From contig CDMY01000242.1 in assembly GCA_001179505.1 (NCBI GenBank), forward strand, positions 10,083 through 74,082: DNA of 64,000 bases. The letters run 5' to 3'. The position numbers and the translations under genes are program-made. The stretch is from Vitrella brassicaformis (Eukaryota > Sar > Vitrellaceae). Position 1 is the first letter of the stretch, and each line of letters begins with the position of its first letter. Below are positions 37,321-48,306 of this stretch, piece after piece. The notes below the pieces were generated by a model. That model searched no databases. It had not been told where the DNA came from and saw only the letters and a program-made list of their open reading frames with translations.

Positions 37321-39708
37321 TCACCTAGAAAACAATGACGCAACACGCAGAAAGGCGCACACAGTCTCCTGCGCTCCCCTTGCCACTCTATCACTCACCT
37401 GCACGTGATAGACTTCCATCTGATCGCACGTGAAGTTGTCCGACTGCGCCAATGTGCCGTCGCCGTCTTTATCCCTTTCCCCCGAGAACCCCGCTGGCAA
37501 TTGCTCCTTCTTGATCCACTGTTGGCAGCGGCTGAGGTCGGCGGCCGGACCAGGCTGAGCGAAGCCGAGCCAGAGATAGCCCTTGCCGATGGCCACATTG
37601 GCGAGTGGCTCGCCGTTGTCGCCCTTCACCTTCACCGCCCCCTGTGTGCCGGCCACTCTCACCCTCTGCCTCTCCTCGTGTATCTCGATCTTGGTCGGCG
37701 CGTCATACGCGCCGGACAGCGAAAAGAAGAAGACGGGCACCTTGTAGCCGTTGGTCTTTGCGGGATCAGCAGGCGGTGTAATGGGGCCGTTGATGAAGGC
37801 GCCGAATCGGTGTGTGTCGCCATGTCGGAGGGCGAAGAGGAGGCCGCTCTTGCCGGTCACCTTGTTGAGAAAGGAGGGGTACTCAAATGTGTCACGACTG
37901 GACCTGATATCAACCCACACACACACAGAAATGTCTGAGTGTCCCAATCGCATTCCCTCTGTGTGTGGCCTCCTCACTTGTAGATGAGTGTGACTGTGGG
38001 TGAGGGTTTGCCGGTCATGTCGACGACTTTGCCCCACTCGTCGTCGGTCTCGATGACGAAGCCGCCCCCCGCCACACCGCTGAAGAAGGGCTCGTACTTG
38101 AGACCATACATCTCAGTGTCCGTCCGAATCTGTTTGGCGTTGGGGGCCGTCGGCGGCCTCACCAGAGTGCCGGGCGGTACAATGGGTGCGATGCGCTGTC
38201 TGCGAGCGAAGTCGGTGACCTTCATGAGATGGTCAGGGCGGACGGAACTCACAGGCGCACCACTGCAGACACAAGAGAAGGAAACAGACATGGCGATTGT
38301 GCCTCTCCCGTCCATCTGTTCGGTGTTGTGTTGCTCACCTGTGGAATGTCGTGTAGAGTCGTTTGTCGCGGCCAACACGCGCCAGTGTGGCCTCGGTGGT
38401 CGATATGGTCTGCCTCGGTGGTCGATATGGTCTTGCCCAGGACGCGCACGCTCTTGATCTGACCCTCTTCAGCAGCTGATGGCTTGAAGAATGGCGCCCC
38501 CATCTTGTGAAATCTCTTGAGCTCCTTCTCAGCTTCGACGAGGTCGGCCATGGCCGCCTCGACGTGGGACGCGCTCGCCTTGATGACGTCGATGGGGTCC
38601 TTGCCGTTGATTGCTGCCTCAGACGCGCCGGTCTCCCTTGTAAGATGGCTGCCGAGGGAGGTCTTGGTGTCGAAAAGGAGATGGTGCCAGAAGACGGACG
38701 AGCTGTCGGTGCTGTGGTCACCCGTCAGCTTGATCTCGTGGCTCTCGCCCTGGGCATCCGCCACACCGACGCCGGTGATCTCATTGAACAGCCTGACATC
38801 AACAGATATGACAGACAATTGTTGTGCGTGAGTTTCGTCTGCACTCCCTCCCTTCTCCCCCCACTCTCGACTGACCATTCCATATACACGGGATCAGCGT
38901 CGAGGAATGGCCGGCCCTCTGTGTCCTTCGGCAGCCCATCCAGATGGTGCAGCAGCAGGTATGCGATGAACGAATCGCTCACGCCGGGCAGCAGCAGTGG
39001 CTTGCGCGGCACACACAGCACCGTCCCGCCCACGTTGACCTCAATCTCCCCATCTAGCGGCCCGATAGGATTCAGCTGCCCTCCATTGCTCGCGATGAGC
39101 TGATTGACGATGTGGGACTGCTTCCTAAGCCAATCCAACATCTGCTTGGTGGCAGCGAAGCCATTGATGCTCGCCGCCAGCCAATGCAAAAATGCACCAC
39201 CACCTGCAGGTGAGAGGTTCGTCAGCTGGGCTTTGAGTGTCTTGATGGTGTCTTCAGTGTCTTGACAGTTGGCCGTCCCCGGCACGAACAGGTGCACCCA
39301 CAGCACGCCAGCCAGGCACACACCCGCAAAGATGTACATGGTGGTTGAGAAGCCGATGGCCTCCTTCTGTTCTATCGTCGCTTTGCCGACACTTTGTTGG
39401 TCAGTCAGCTCTGACAGCTCCTCTCGCTGCTTGTGGTCCTCGTGCGGCCGAACCTGCGTGTTGTGCGTCGGCCGACAGGCGGCTGCGGTGGGCGAGTCGC
39501 TGAACAGGCGAGAGTTGCTGTGAGAGGTGTTGATCAATGAATCAACCCACTGACTGAGCACACAAAAAGAGTAAAGCAGAGAGAGCTGATGCCCCTGGTG
39601 GACTGGTGGATGCCGCCGACGAGCTGAGTCCGCACAATCACGACAGCGTCTTCTTCTGCTGCTGCCAGCACGCTGTAAGAAGGGCTGGGTGGGGCCAGAC
39701 GGACCCAT
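37321..39708 (-). CDS. BTB(T1)-TLDc protein with membrane anchor, copy B, frameshifted
   Basis: It differs from its relatives by a membrane segment near the N-terminus: FSTTMYIFAGVCLAGVLWVH then LFVPGTA (about 39270-39350). Next come a helical stretch and the T1/BTB domain, EIEVNVGGTVLCVPRKPLLL, SDSFIAYLLLHHLDGLPKD and GRPFLDADPVYMEW. A second exon gives VGVADAQGESHEIKLTGDHS and a linker. Lower down are LMKVTDFARRQRIAPIVPPG and EMYGLKYEPFFSG. The TLDc part has SSRDTFEYPSFLNKVTGKSG, THRFGAF and VPVFFFSLSGAYDAPTKIEI. It ends SLFSR at 37321. A 22-base direct duplication (38390-38433) after the codons for KTISTTEA shifts the frame before the DFARR segment. The first Met (39708) is uncertain because the upstream 100 residues look partly intronic. 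Head to head with copy C. Confidence 0.7.
37975..38440 (-). repeat. Left arm of an inverted repeat shared with copy C
   Basis: This segment of copy B, intron included, matches about 40850-41297 of copy C in opposite orientation. The intron interior (about 38275-38335) is almost identical to the copy C intron near 40935-41010, which points to recent duplication or gene conversion. Confidence 0.7.
38390..38433. repeat. 22-base perfect tandem duplication in copy B
   Basis: Two adjacent identical 22-base units, 38390-38411 and 38412-38433, within coding sequence. Copy C has a single unit at the equivalent place. As 22 is not a multiple of three, the duplication shifts the frame. Confidence 0.9.
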
Positions 39709-39845
39709 GCACTGCAGGTCTTGGATGGGGAGATCTACGCCCGGATCAGATGGCTCAGCTCTCCAGAAGCGAAATGCTCTATGGCTGAGATATGGAAATG
39801 TCAGGCCCTGGCACCACCACCAGCACTGGAGAAGCGATTTCTAAG

Positions 39846-39856
39846 TGCGAGCTTTG
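39846..39856. promoter_or_regulatory. Shared head-to-head motif TGCGAGCTTTG
   Basis: Between copy B (-) and copy C (+), 37 bases before the likely ATG of copy C at 39893. Similar sequence follows in the 44226 copy, where both continue to a GATCGC. Confidence 0.45.
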
Positions 39857-39892
39857 AGTGGATCGCCCGGGCGGCAAACGGGCCTTTCCGTG

Positions 39893-41977
39893 ATGTTTGC
39901 GAAGAAGCGTAAGGCGGAGGAGCCGCCGGAGTCGCCTGCGGACGACAGCGATGAGTTTGAGCCGCTCCCGTTCATCGGGAGGGCATCAGTCGACGGGCTG
40001 TTGAAGGAGGCCGACGAGGCACTCGCCGCCATCGAGCAGTCGGCCAAACAGATGCGCAAGAAGCTGCGCGAACAACCCAAGACGATTCGAGGGCTCGTGA
40101 TGAGCAATGGTGGGGTGCCGATGACGGGCCCGTTGAGTGAGGAGATTGAGGTCAACGTGGGCGGGACGGTGCTGCGTGTGCCGCGCAAGCCGCTGCTGCT
40201 GCCCGGCGTGAGTGAGAGCATCATCGCCTACCTGCTGCAGTACCACCTGGAGGGGCTGCCGAAGGACAAGGACGGCCGGCCATTCCTCGACGTCGATCCA
40301 GTCTACCTGAAGTGGTCAGCCAACCAGCAGAGAGAGGGGGGGAGGGAGGGCACACCAAGCTCACATAGAATGCATGCTGTTGTTTGGCATTGTCAGGTTC
40401 CGTGACGAGATCGCCAACGTCGGTGCTGCTGATGCCCAGGGCGAGAGCTACGAGATCAAGCTGACGGGTGACCACAGCACCGACGTGTCATTCGCCTTTT
40501 GGCATGAGCTCCTCTTCACTTCCAAGAGCGGCATCGACATCGACATGCCCACAAATCCGCCCCCACACAACGACGATAACGACCAAATGCAGGTGGACAA
40601 CCAGCAGCAGCAGGCGGGGGAGTCGGCAAGTGAGGAAGAGGGGGAGCCGGCAGGGGAGCCGGCAGGGGAGCAGGAGGGGGGTAGCGACCACATGGCGACA
40701 CTCAAGAGCAGCATGGCGGGGACGGATGCGTCAGTAGGGCGCCTGGGCGAGGTGCAGCGCGGCCTGGTGAACTTCCACAAGCTCGTCAAGCCGCTGCTGG
40801 CGATGAAGGAGGGGGACAGGGAGGGGAGGGAGAGATCAAGAGCGTGTGCGTCCTGGGTGAGACGGTTTCGACCACCGAGGCCACACTGGCGCGTGTTGGC
40901 CGCGACAAACGACTCTACACGACGTTCCACAGGTGGGTCACACAACACCGAACAGATGGACGGGAGAGGCACAATCGCCATGTCTGTTTCCTTCTCTTGT
41001 GTCTGCAGTGGTGCGCCTGTGAGTTCCATCTCGCCTTCGCATCTCATGAAGGTCACCGACTTCGCCCGCAGACAGCGCATTGCAGTCATCGCACCGCCCG
41101 GCACTCTGGTGAGGCCGCCGACGGCCCCCAACGCCAAGCAGATTCGAACGGACACTGAGATGTATGGTCTCAAGTACGAGCCCTTCTTCAGCGGCGTGGC
41201 GGGGGGCGACTTCGTCATCGAGACCGACGACGAGATGGCGGAGCTGCTCAACATGACCGGCAAGACCTCACCAATGCCGTCACTCATGTACAAGTGAGCG
41301 AGCCACACACAGTCAGACAGCAGCGAGAGGGTCCCTGGAAGATCTGCCTTCGGATGTCTGTGTGTCTGTTGTGTGTGGTCCATCAGGGGCAGTCGCGACA
41401 CGTATGCCTTCCTCAAGATGCTCGAGTGCGTCCAGGGCAAGAGCGGCCTGCTCTTCGCCATCAAGCAGGGCGACACACACCGATTCGGATGCTTCATCGA
41501 CGGCCCTCTCGACCCGCCCAAGGACCCACACAGACCAACACATACAAGGCGCCCGTCTTCTTCTTTTCGCTGTCGGGCACGTACGATGCGCCGACCAAGA
41601 TCGAGCTGTCGGAGGACAGGCAGCGGGTGTGGGTGGCCGGCACCCAGGGCGCGGTGACCGACACCGAGGACAAGCCGCTCGCCAATGTGGGCATCGGTGG
41701 CGGTGCAGCAGCTCTGTGGCTTGGGTTGGACGAGCCTGGTCCGGCGGCCGACCTCAGCAGCTGCCAGCAGTGGATCAAGAGGGATGAGCTGTCGGAGGGA
41801 TACACGGGGACGATCAATCACCATGACCAGGGGACTTTGGCGAAGTCCATGGACTTCACGTGCGATGAGATGGAAATCTGGCAGGTGGGTGGCCGTCACC
41901 ACACCCTCATCTGTGGGGAAGTGTCGAGCTGCGTGTCTGTGGCTGGATGGATGGACGTGCAGATTGCCACCGGCTGA
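39893..41977 (+). CDS. BTB(T1)-TLDc protein, copy C, two small frameshifts
   Basis: Starts MFAKKRKAEEPPESPADDSD, a basic then acidic leader, then LLKEADEALAAIEQSAKQMR and the T1/BTB domain EIEVNVGGTVLRVPRKPLLL, SESIIAYLLQYHLEGLPKDK, RPFLDVDPVYLKW. Exon 2 (from about 40397) is FRDEIANVGAADAQGESYEI, then an acidic Gln-rich linker and VQRGLVNFHKLVKPLLAMKE. Near 40819-40833, in a G/A-rich run, the frame must change to continue as EIKSVCVLGETVSTTEATLA. After the next intron come LMKVTDFARRQRIAVIAPPG and EMYGLKYEPFFSG. The TLDc domain (GSRDTYAFLKMLECVQGKSG) shifts again near 41524, where three C stand in place of four in copy A, before APVFFFSLSGTYDAPTKIEL. The end is EMEIWQ plus IATG, TGA 41975-41977. 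Both sites are run-length differences, so sequencing error is quite possible. Confidence 0.72.
40850..41297 (+). repeat. Right arm of the inverted repeat shared with copy B
   Basis: Counterpart of 37975-38440. Coding and intron sequence are both conserved, with the arms facing each other across about 2.4 kb. Confidence 0.7.
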
Positions 41978-42719
41978 CCATACCTAACGTCGACCCACCA
42001 CGAGAGCGTGCAGCAGGTATGCAAAACAGCAAGGCACTCGTGACTGACAGTGATACCCTCACTGTTTCCTGTGTGTCTGTGGTGGTGTGGTGCAGTTGGT
42101 GGATGTGTTGAGGTGATCGCACAGAGCAGAGTAGAGGCCCCAGATGTCGTGTGCCACACAGTGACGGACTGACTGTATTTGCCTGCCTGTCTACGTCGCA
42201 TGAGCTGACGACCCATTCATTCGTTCATTCGTGCCGTGTCATGATGGCATAAATGTCTGTCTGTCTGTCTATCTGGCCATCAACCCATGTGCAGCCATCC
42301 AACTATCCACCCCTCGACTCATTGATTTGTGGACGGTGTGGCGTGTCACACGTGCATGCATGCAATGATGGTTGACCTGTACACACACATGAGGCGTCCA
42401 CCGACATCCATCCATCCATCCATTCATCCATGGAGTCATTGACGCACCAGCCACAGCCCCCTCTCGCCCTCACGGTCCAACTGGGGCCCATTCATCGGTA
42501 ATACATACATGTATATCTCTGTGTACACACACTTCACACACGTTCATATCGGTCATGCCCTCCCCTCCAACTCAAGAATCTGCATCCACCACACGCACGT
42601 CGCGTCAGCTCGCCTCGCCCGCCTACACGCCGCACAAAACACGACATCCACACCGACACAGAGAGATGAATGAGGGAGCACACATCTCACCCAGCTCTGA
42701 CAGGCACCCACCTTCATTG
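41978..42719. other. Short intergenic interval
   Basis: Between the ends of copy C (+) and the next minus-strand gene. Repeats (CCAT, CTGT) and untranslated-looking sequence; no gene seen. Confidence 0.5.
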
Positions 42720-44111
42720 CTAAGTTGCCTGTTCCTTTTGGTTGAGCGCCATGTCTGCGATTGGGTTGCCCAGCAGGCTTCGCACAAGAGGGGCGGTAGT
42801 CGGCCGACGGTCCTTGGAGGCATCAGATGCACCACCCACTGGCGGCTCAGTGGTGATGACACTAACACCCACTGCATTCAGCGACACAGCACACGTCAAA
42901 CAATGGCTCAATCATCAGCACAGAGGACCTGCTATCACTTTCTCACCTATGGTCGTGTCGGCACTGCTGCCGAGAACGACCCATGCGATGAATGGCATGT
43001 CGAACGACGTCAGCAGCAGAATGCGACCCTCTAGAGGGGGATTCATATCGTCATACCTGAACGCCACGACGGCTGTGCATCGGTTGGGCGGCTGGTGGGG
43101 CGAGCGGTTCAGGAGCCCGCTCAGCACACCACCGTGAGCATACCTAAAGAACCACACAGAGAGCAGATACCCATTCGGATGGATGTCTGTCGGTGTGTCC
43201 TGTGTACCGGTCCACGTGAACCCAAGGAGTTTTGGCCCGATGCGCCACTGGAGACCCCAACATGATTTTTTCCATGATGAACGCCGACGCCGATGCATAA
43301 GTGACCATCTCACTATCGGCTGTCCAGCTGCCCGGCAGCAGGCGGATTCGCGATCTGACGGGTGGGTTGTTGTTGATCATGTGAGGGTGGTATGGGTGGG
43401 TGGGGGGGAGGGGGGGGCTGATGGTCAGCTCGAAGCCCGGCTCGTCGCGCAGGGCGCGCACACCGCCGCCCTGCTGGTCGAACAGCTCAAAACGGCCGCA
43501 GTTGCCGCCGAAGTTGACCTGCCGACCGATCATCTTCCACAGCGCCACCACACGCGGCTCAGCCAAATACGCCTGCAACAACAGACACACAACACAGCTA
43601 TGGAGCCATCCCTCCCGCCTCTCCCCTCTCAGTCCCACCCACCTGTTTGGTCGTGTGCCTCTGGATGTCCTGCACGCTCATAGTCACCGGCAGAGTGCAG
43701 CAGCCGCGCTGCTCCGCCAACTTCAGCGCGTTGACCACCTCGGTCCACTGCTGCGTGTCCACCAGCCAGATGGCCTTCAGCAGCAGAGGGCGGTCCAGCT
43801 GAGCGTCGAATGCGATGATGGTGTGCAATCCCTTGGCCATGAGGCAGCGATTGAGTCGGGTACGGAGGATGTACGGCGAGAAGTCGACTTCCCAGAGGAA
43901 ATGCGCCGTAGCTCTGAGGCTGCCGACCTCAAACCGGCTGCACACACACACAGCATACACACAACCAAGTGCGCTCATGGAGCTCTTTAATCGCCGGGTG
44001 CTTGTGCTTCGCATACGTGTGGAGGGCGTCCCTGTCGGCTTTGTGGAGGAAATCAAGTGACTCGTCATTGATGGTGACGCCAGATCTGTCCGCAGTGTGG
44101 TAATTGCCCAT
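42720..44111 (-). CDS. Conserved-looking protein of unknown function
   Basis: Not recognised. Exon 1 from ATG 44111 is MGNYHTADRSGVTINDESLD then FLHKADRDALHTYAKHKHPA. Exon 2 (about 43655-43938) has FEVGSLRATAHFLWEVDFSP, LIKAIWLVDTQQW-like hydrophobic stretches (reads LLKAIWLVDTQQWTEVVNAL) and GCCTLPVTMSVQDIQRHTTK. Exon 3 (about 43205-43575) has AYLAEPRVVALWKMIGRQVN, FGGNCGRFELFDQQGGG and ASAFIMEKIMLGSPVAHRAK. Exon 4 is AHGGVLSGLLNRSPHQPPNR then LLLTSFDMPFIAWVVLGSSA. The last exon, VGVSVITTEPPVGGASDASK, ends LNQKEQAT with stop at 42720-42722. No signal peptide or clear membrane helix. Gly2 after Met (MGNYHT) would allow N-myristoylation, which is an inference. Frame is kept through all junctions I checked. 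Confidence 0.62.
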
Positions 44112-44225
44112 CTTCCGCGACTCGCTCGTGGATGAAATCCGTTGCTCTGTCACATGGGAGGGAAGGGCGTGCCGCTCCCCCCTTTGCGACCCCTTTTTCC
44201 TTTTTTTCCTTTCCTGCGAGTTGCC

Positions 44226-44236
44226 TGCGAGCTTTT
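44226..44236. promoter_or_regulatory. Shared head-to-head motif TGCGAGCTTTT
   Basis: Between the divergent starts at 44111 (-) and 44476 (+), 115 bases before the minus-strand ATG. Confidence 0.45.
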
Positions 44237-44475
44237 GCTCCGATCGCAGGCGGTGAGTGGATAGGTCCGAGCCCTTGCGTACGTCCCTTTCGCCCTCTCT
44301 GCAGCCAGACCGCTGCTTTTCGGAGGAGTCCGCCGCCATTGAAGCCGTTTCTGTCTCTTTTCACGCCCAACACAGCTCCAGAGGGGGGCAGCGGGAGCCA
44401 CCAGCCTCACAGCAGAGAGTCGTGCAGGCATCGCATAGCCCGCCAACCGATCATCGCCAGCACCATTATCAATCA

Positions 44476-45299
44476 ATGAACGGCAGTCCTGACAACGACA
44501 GGAGCACAGGTGGACAAGGAGGGCTCAGCGTGGCCAAGCAGCCCTTCGAGGAGTGGCAGTGGAAGGCCATCGAGGCGGGCGACTGGCAGCTGCTCGAGAA
44601 ATTCGAACCCGAGAGCACCTCATATGACCAGGTATGACCGTACCAACACAAGCAAAGCATGACAGACAGGTGTGTGGGCTCGTTCATGTGTGTGTGTGTG
44701 TGTTGTTTTAGACGAGCGAGAGCTATGGGACGCCTCTGATCAGCATATTGGACAAGTATGTGTTCAAGGCGACGCATCACGAGAAGGAGAAGTTCGTCGA
44801 GTGCATCCGGTGGCTTATCAGAAAGGGAGGTAACCAACCAACAAACCAATGCATTCACACGCACACGCACAGGCAGTGCCAGTGAGTGCCAACGTGTGTG
44901 TGTGTGCTACGCCTGCCTGCAGCGAGTCCGTTGACCAAGGCGCCCGACAGCTGTTCGATGCAGATATCTTACCAGAAGCGGGACGACTCTGAGGACAAAA
45001 CCAAACGGGTTTACGTCTCCAAAAAGAACGCCATACAGGTCAGCACGCGTCAGCCACTGACGGGCGCGCGCCATGCATTCGTTCGTTCGTTTGGATGCAT
45101 GTGTGCTTTGTGTGTGACAGGTCGGTTACGAGGTCCGCGATTCCCTGCCGGCCACCCCTTCGTGGCAAGAGGTACGTGTGTAGGCAGCAGGCACGGACAG
45201 TCATTTTGGGCCACTGACGCGCTGTGCGTTGGTCTGTCAGGAGCGGATGCGTGTCAAGCAGGTCATCCAGATCTTCGCTGAGAACTCTCAAGTGGTCAG

Positions 45300-45334
<35 letters not shown>

Positions 45335-46949
45335 GCGTCGCTCACCGATGCAGTCAGTCACTGTATATCCGCCTGTCTGTCTGTGTGTTCGTTCAGTCGC
45401 ACTGGGAGAGGATTGAAGTTGACGAGAAGGTACATCCATCCACGCACTGCACACATTAGTACATTAGCCAACACGTGCGGCACGGCATGCACCTGTCCCT
45501 TCCCCTGTGCTCCTGGGGAACCCCGTTTGTTCGTCAGGTGGTTAATTTTTGGGAGAAGGTATTTCATGACAAGAGCACCGCTGACGTGGAGGTGAAGCTT
45601 AAGGGCGGTGTCACCGTCCAGTGCCACTCGTGCATTCTGCGGGTCTGCTCCGACGTGGTCAGCCAGACACACACACAGAACAACCAACATGACTGACGGC
45701 AGCCAGTCCATCCATCCATCCATCCGTTGGCCACTTGTCTGTCTCTGTGTGTTGCTGTTGGCTGGGTGGGTGGGTGTAGTTCAACGCCATGTTCACTCAC
45801 GAGATGCTGGAGAAGGAAACCAAAAAGATAGAGGTCAGTCACAGTCAACGCACCCGCCCCTCCATCCATGCATCCATCCATGCATCCTTCATTTTACGTC
45901 CCGCAGGCTCCCACAGTGGATGCGGTTGAGTTCGAGCAGTTCCTCTCGCTGCTGTACACCGGTACGACTGTGGGTGGGTACTGGACACATTTACTGCACT
46001 GACGACTGACTCATCTCTCTCCTATCACCAGGTTGCTGGAGCGGCAAGGGCGACGAGGACACGGCGGGCAGTGCCAACATCAGCAGCACATCGCCAGGCG
46101 GCATCAGGAGCGGACCCGCAGCAGCTGCGGCAGCAGCCGCAGCAGCAGCCGCCCCGCCGCCCAATCAGTCCACCACCACCACTGTGTCGTCCAACAACAA
46201 CCCCGCCCCGATGGCCCCCAGCCCCAACACACAGCACAGTGCCGGCAGCCCGTTTGCTGCCGGGAGTGGGGTCAGTGGCGGCGGCGGTGGGGGCGGGACG
46301 CCATCGGTGGACCAGTTGCTGTCGCTGTTCACGCTGGTAGATACGTACCAAGTGACACATATGCAGGTGAGAGGGGGAGGAAGGGACGGTGGTGGGAGGG
46401 TGAGAGAGTGTGGCCATGCATCGCATCCATCTCCTGTCTGTCTGTCTGTCTGTCTGTCTGTTGGTGGCTGTCGTGTTGTGTGTGCAATGCAGTCGATGTT
46501 GCAGGCGCGCATTAAGGACCGGCTAACGCCAAATACCTTCGAGAAGATCATGAAGTTCGCTCTCAAGTGAGACACACAGACATGACAGACACCCAACGGC
46601 CACTCAGCGTACGACCTTGAGCACATCCGTGTTTTGTCTTGTCACTTCAGGTCTCACTGTCCGCCTCTGCGCGTCGCCTGTGGCACCTACGCGCAATCGA
46701 GCGAAGAGATCAAGGTCAGCACCCTCCCTCATCCAAACACACACACCGGCCGCTCCGCTCGCTTAGCATCAGTCATTTCCTCTGTCCGTCTGTGTGGCTG
46801 GCTGTGTGTGTGGGTGTGTTAAATTAAAACAGCAAAACTACTTTGCTGATCGTTATTGCGAGGAGGTGCAGGAGGAGCTGCATTTGGTCTTCAGGAACCC
46901 CGCCAGCTCAGGACACCCGGCCAAGAAGCGCAAGAGGAACGCATTCTGA
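44476..46949 (+). CDS. Ankyrin-BTB/POZ domain protein
   Basis: Likely adaptor, possibly for a cullin-3 ubiquitin ligase as many BTB proteins are (family knowledge, not shown here). The start MNGSPDNDRSTGGQGGLSVA leads to a helical segment WQWKAIEAGDWQLLEKF. An ankyrin-type stretch, GTPLISILDKYVFK then FVECIRWLIRKGASPLTKAP, covers about 44728-44955. Several short exons follow (MRVKQVIQIFAENSQV; SHWERIEVDEK). The BTB core is WEKVFHDKSTADVEVKLKGG, VTVQCHSCILRVCSDVFNAM and EMLEKETKKIEAPTVDAVEF with FLSLLYTG (45540-45960). A low-complexity insertion of roughly 90 residues, with poly-Ala, Pro, Asn and Gly (46030-46300), separates this from VDQLLSLFTLVDTYQVTHMQ. The C-terminal helices are SMLQARIKDRLTPNTFEKIM and YCEEVQEELHLVF, with a basic end KKRKRNAF that could be a nuclear signal. 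Stop TGA 46947-46949. Confidence 0.82.
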
Positions 46950-48306
46950 TCCATCCGACACACACGGTGCGATGACGCGGACCCTTCCATGCACACACAC
47001 ACATACACATACATGAGGGGGGTCGACAGTGGTACACACACAAACATCCACACACACTCCTCTCGTGAGTGTATGTGCACGGTTCTTCGCCTCAGTAATG
47101 GGTGGTTAATGCATGGTCGTCGATATGGAGCGGCTTGGCTGCATCACACTCCCACCGCACACAGACGCACACGGACAGTCGCTCGCTTTGTCGGCTGTGT
47201 GGACACATCCTATGCTGTCGTCTCTTCTTTTTTCGGTTTGGGGCTAGCTGGGACGATGGGCGGTCCGGTAGATCGATGGGGTGCGTGGCAGTGGAGTGCA
47301 TTTGTTTGTACGGTTGACATGCCATTGGATGGCTGACACGCAGAGCTTTCTGCTGTGCCCTGCGTGTAGTGCTCGACTGACGGGACAGAGAATGGACGAG
47401 TGAATGAATGAACGAAATGGCCACTTGCGAAGCTTGGAAGGCCCTATCTCACTCATCCTGGGGGCATGTGTGGGCTACCTACAATTCTTCGGGAGAAAGC
47501 ACAAGAGAGCCTTTAAGGCTGACCGCATCCGAATGCCAATGCTGGCCCTTCAGTGTCCCTTTCAGCCGCCGCTTCCAGCCTCTTCTCTCGTTGGTTGGTT
47601 CCCGTCTCTCCCGGCCTCCTCTTGACGACGGGCATTGCAGATGCCGCTGCCGGCCCTCCTGCAGGCGAGCGCAGCAAGCAAGAGGTGTGCACCACCTCCC
47701 GCGTCACCGAACTCGGCTTCTTTGCAGTCAGGCATACAAACAACTTCGTGAGAAGGAGCCAACGAGATGAATTGTTTGTGCAGGCGTCGCCGGACGGTGA
47801 GAAGCGCACCGATGCCACTGACAGTCTGAGAGCATACGCCGACATCCTGCCCTTTCCTGCAGGCGGCTGCACGGCGAATTACAGACTCGGCGAGAATTTC
47901 TCGACGACGAAGACGGAGACAGTCCTGAAACCCACAAACCCTGATTTCTTTCGTTTTTCCATTCTTCTCAGCATTTCCGCGGCTTTCCTCTTCTCCTCCA
48001 TTCTCAGGGCCACCGATCCTTTGTTTCTTCGTCTTTTGGGCTGGTTCTTGTCTTGTGTGGCTCGCCTCGACCTCTCCCAAGCCCCCCCACTCGAGCGGAC
48101 GTCGGGCGCCACTTCTTTATTCCGCCCTCTAGCCACAGGGAGGCCTCAACCAGTGGTGCCCGGCTGCAACTTCCTGTCCCCGCCGGCACCGATCGGAGGG
48201 CCCAATCCTGTGGCGCCACCACGCTCGCAGAGCTGGAGACAGCACCCGCCGAGGCGCTGAGCCGCACCAACCTCGCCGACCAGAACCCCCTGGGTTCTAT
48301 GAGGGC
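46950..48306. other. Region between two plus-strand genes; coding status unclear
   Basis: A 235-codon plus-strand open frame (47553-48260) and a long minus-strand frame overlap each other here. Neither shows a domain or a clear splice link to a neighbour. The segment may be 5' untranslated sequence, or the unresolved N-terminus of the gene ending at 50190. Confidence 0.4.

Noticed and set aside
40448-41902. 484-codon minus-strand open frame across copy C
   Set aside because: It is the antisense shadow of the BTB-TLDc coding sequence; the plus-strand translation carries the conserved motifs.
47553-48260. 235-codon plus-strand frame with a hydrophobic stretch
   Set aside because: A long frame also exists on the opposite strand, no splice link or domain was found, and the start lies far from any motif. 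Coding is possible but unsupported.
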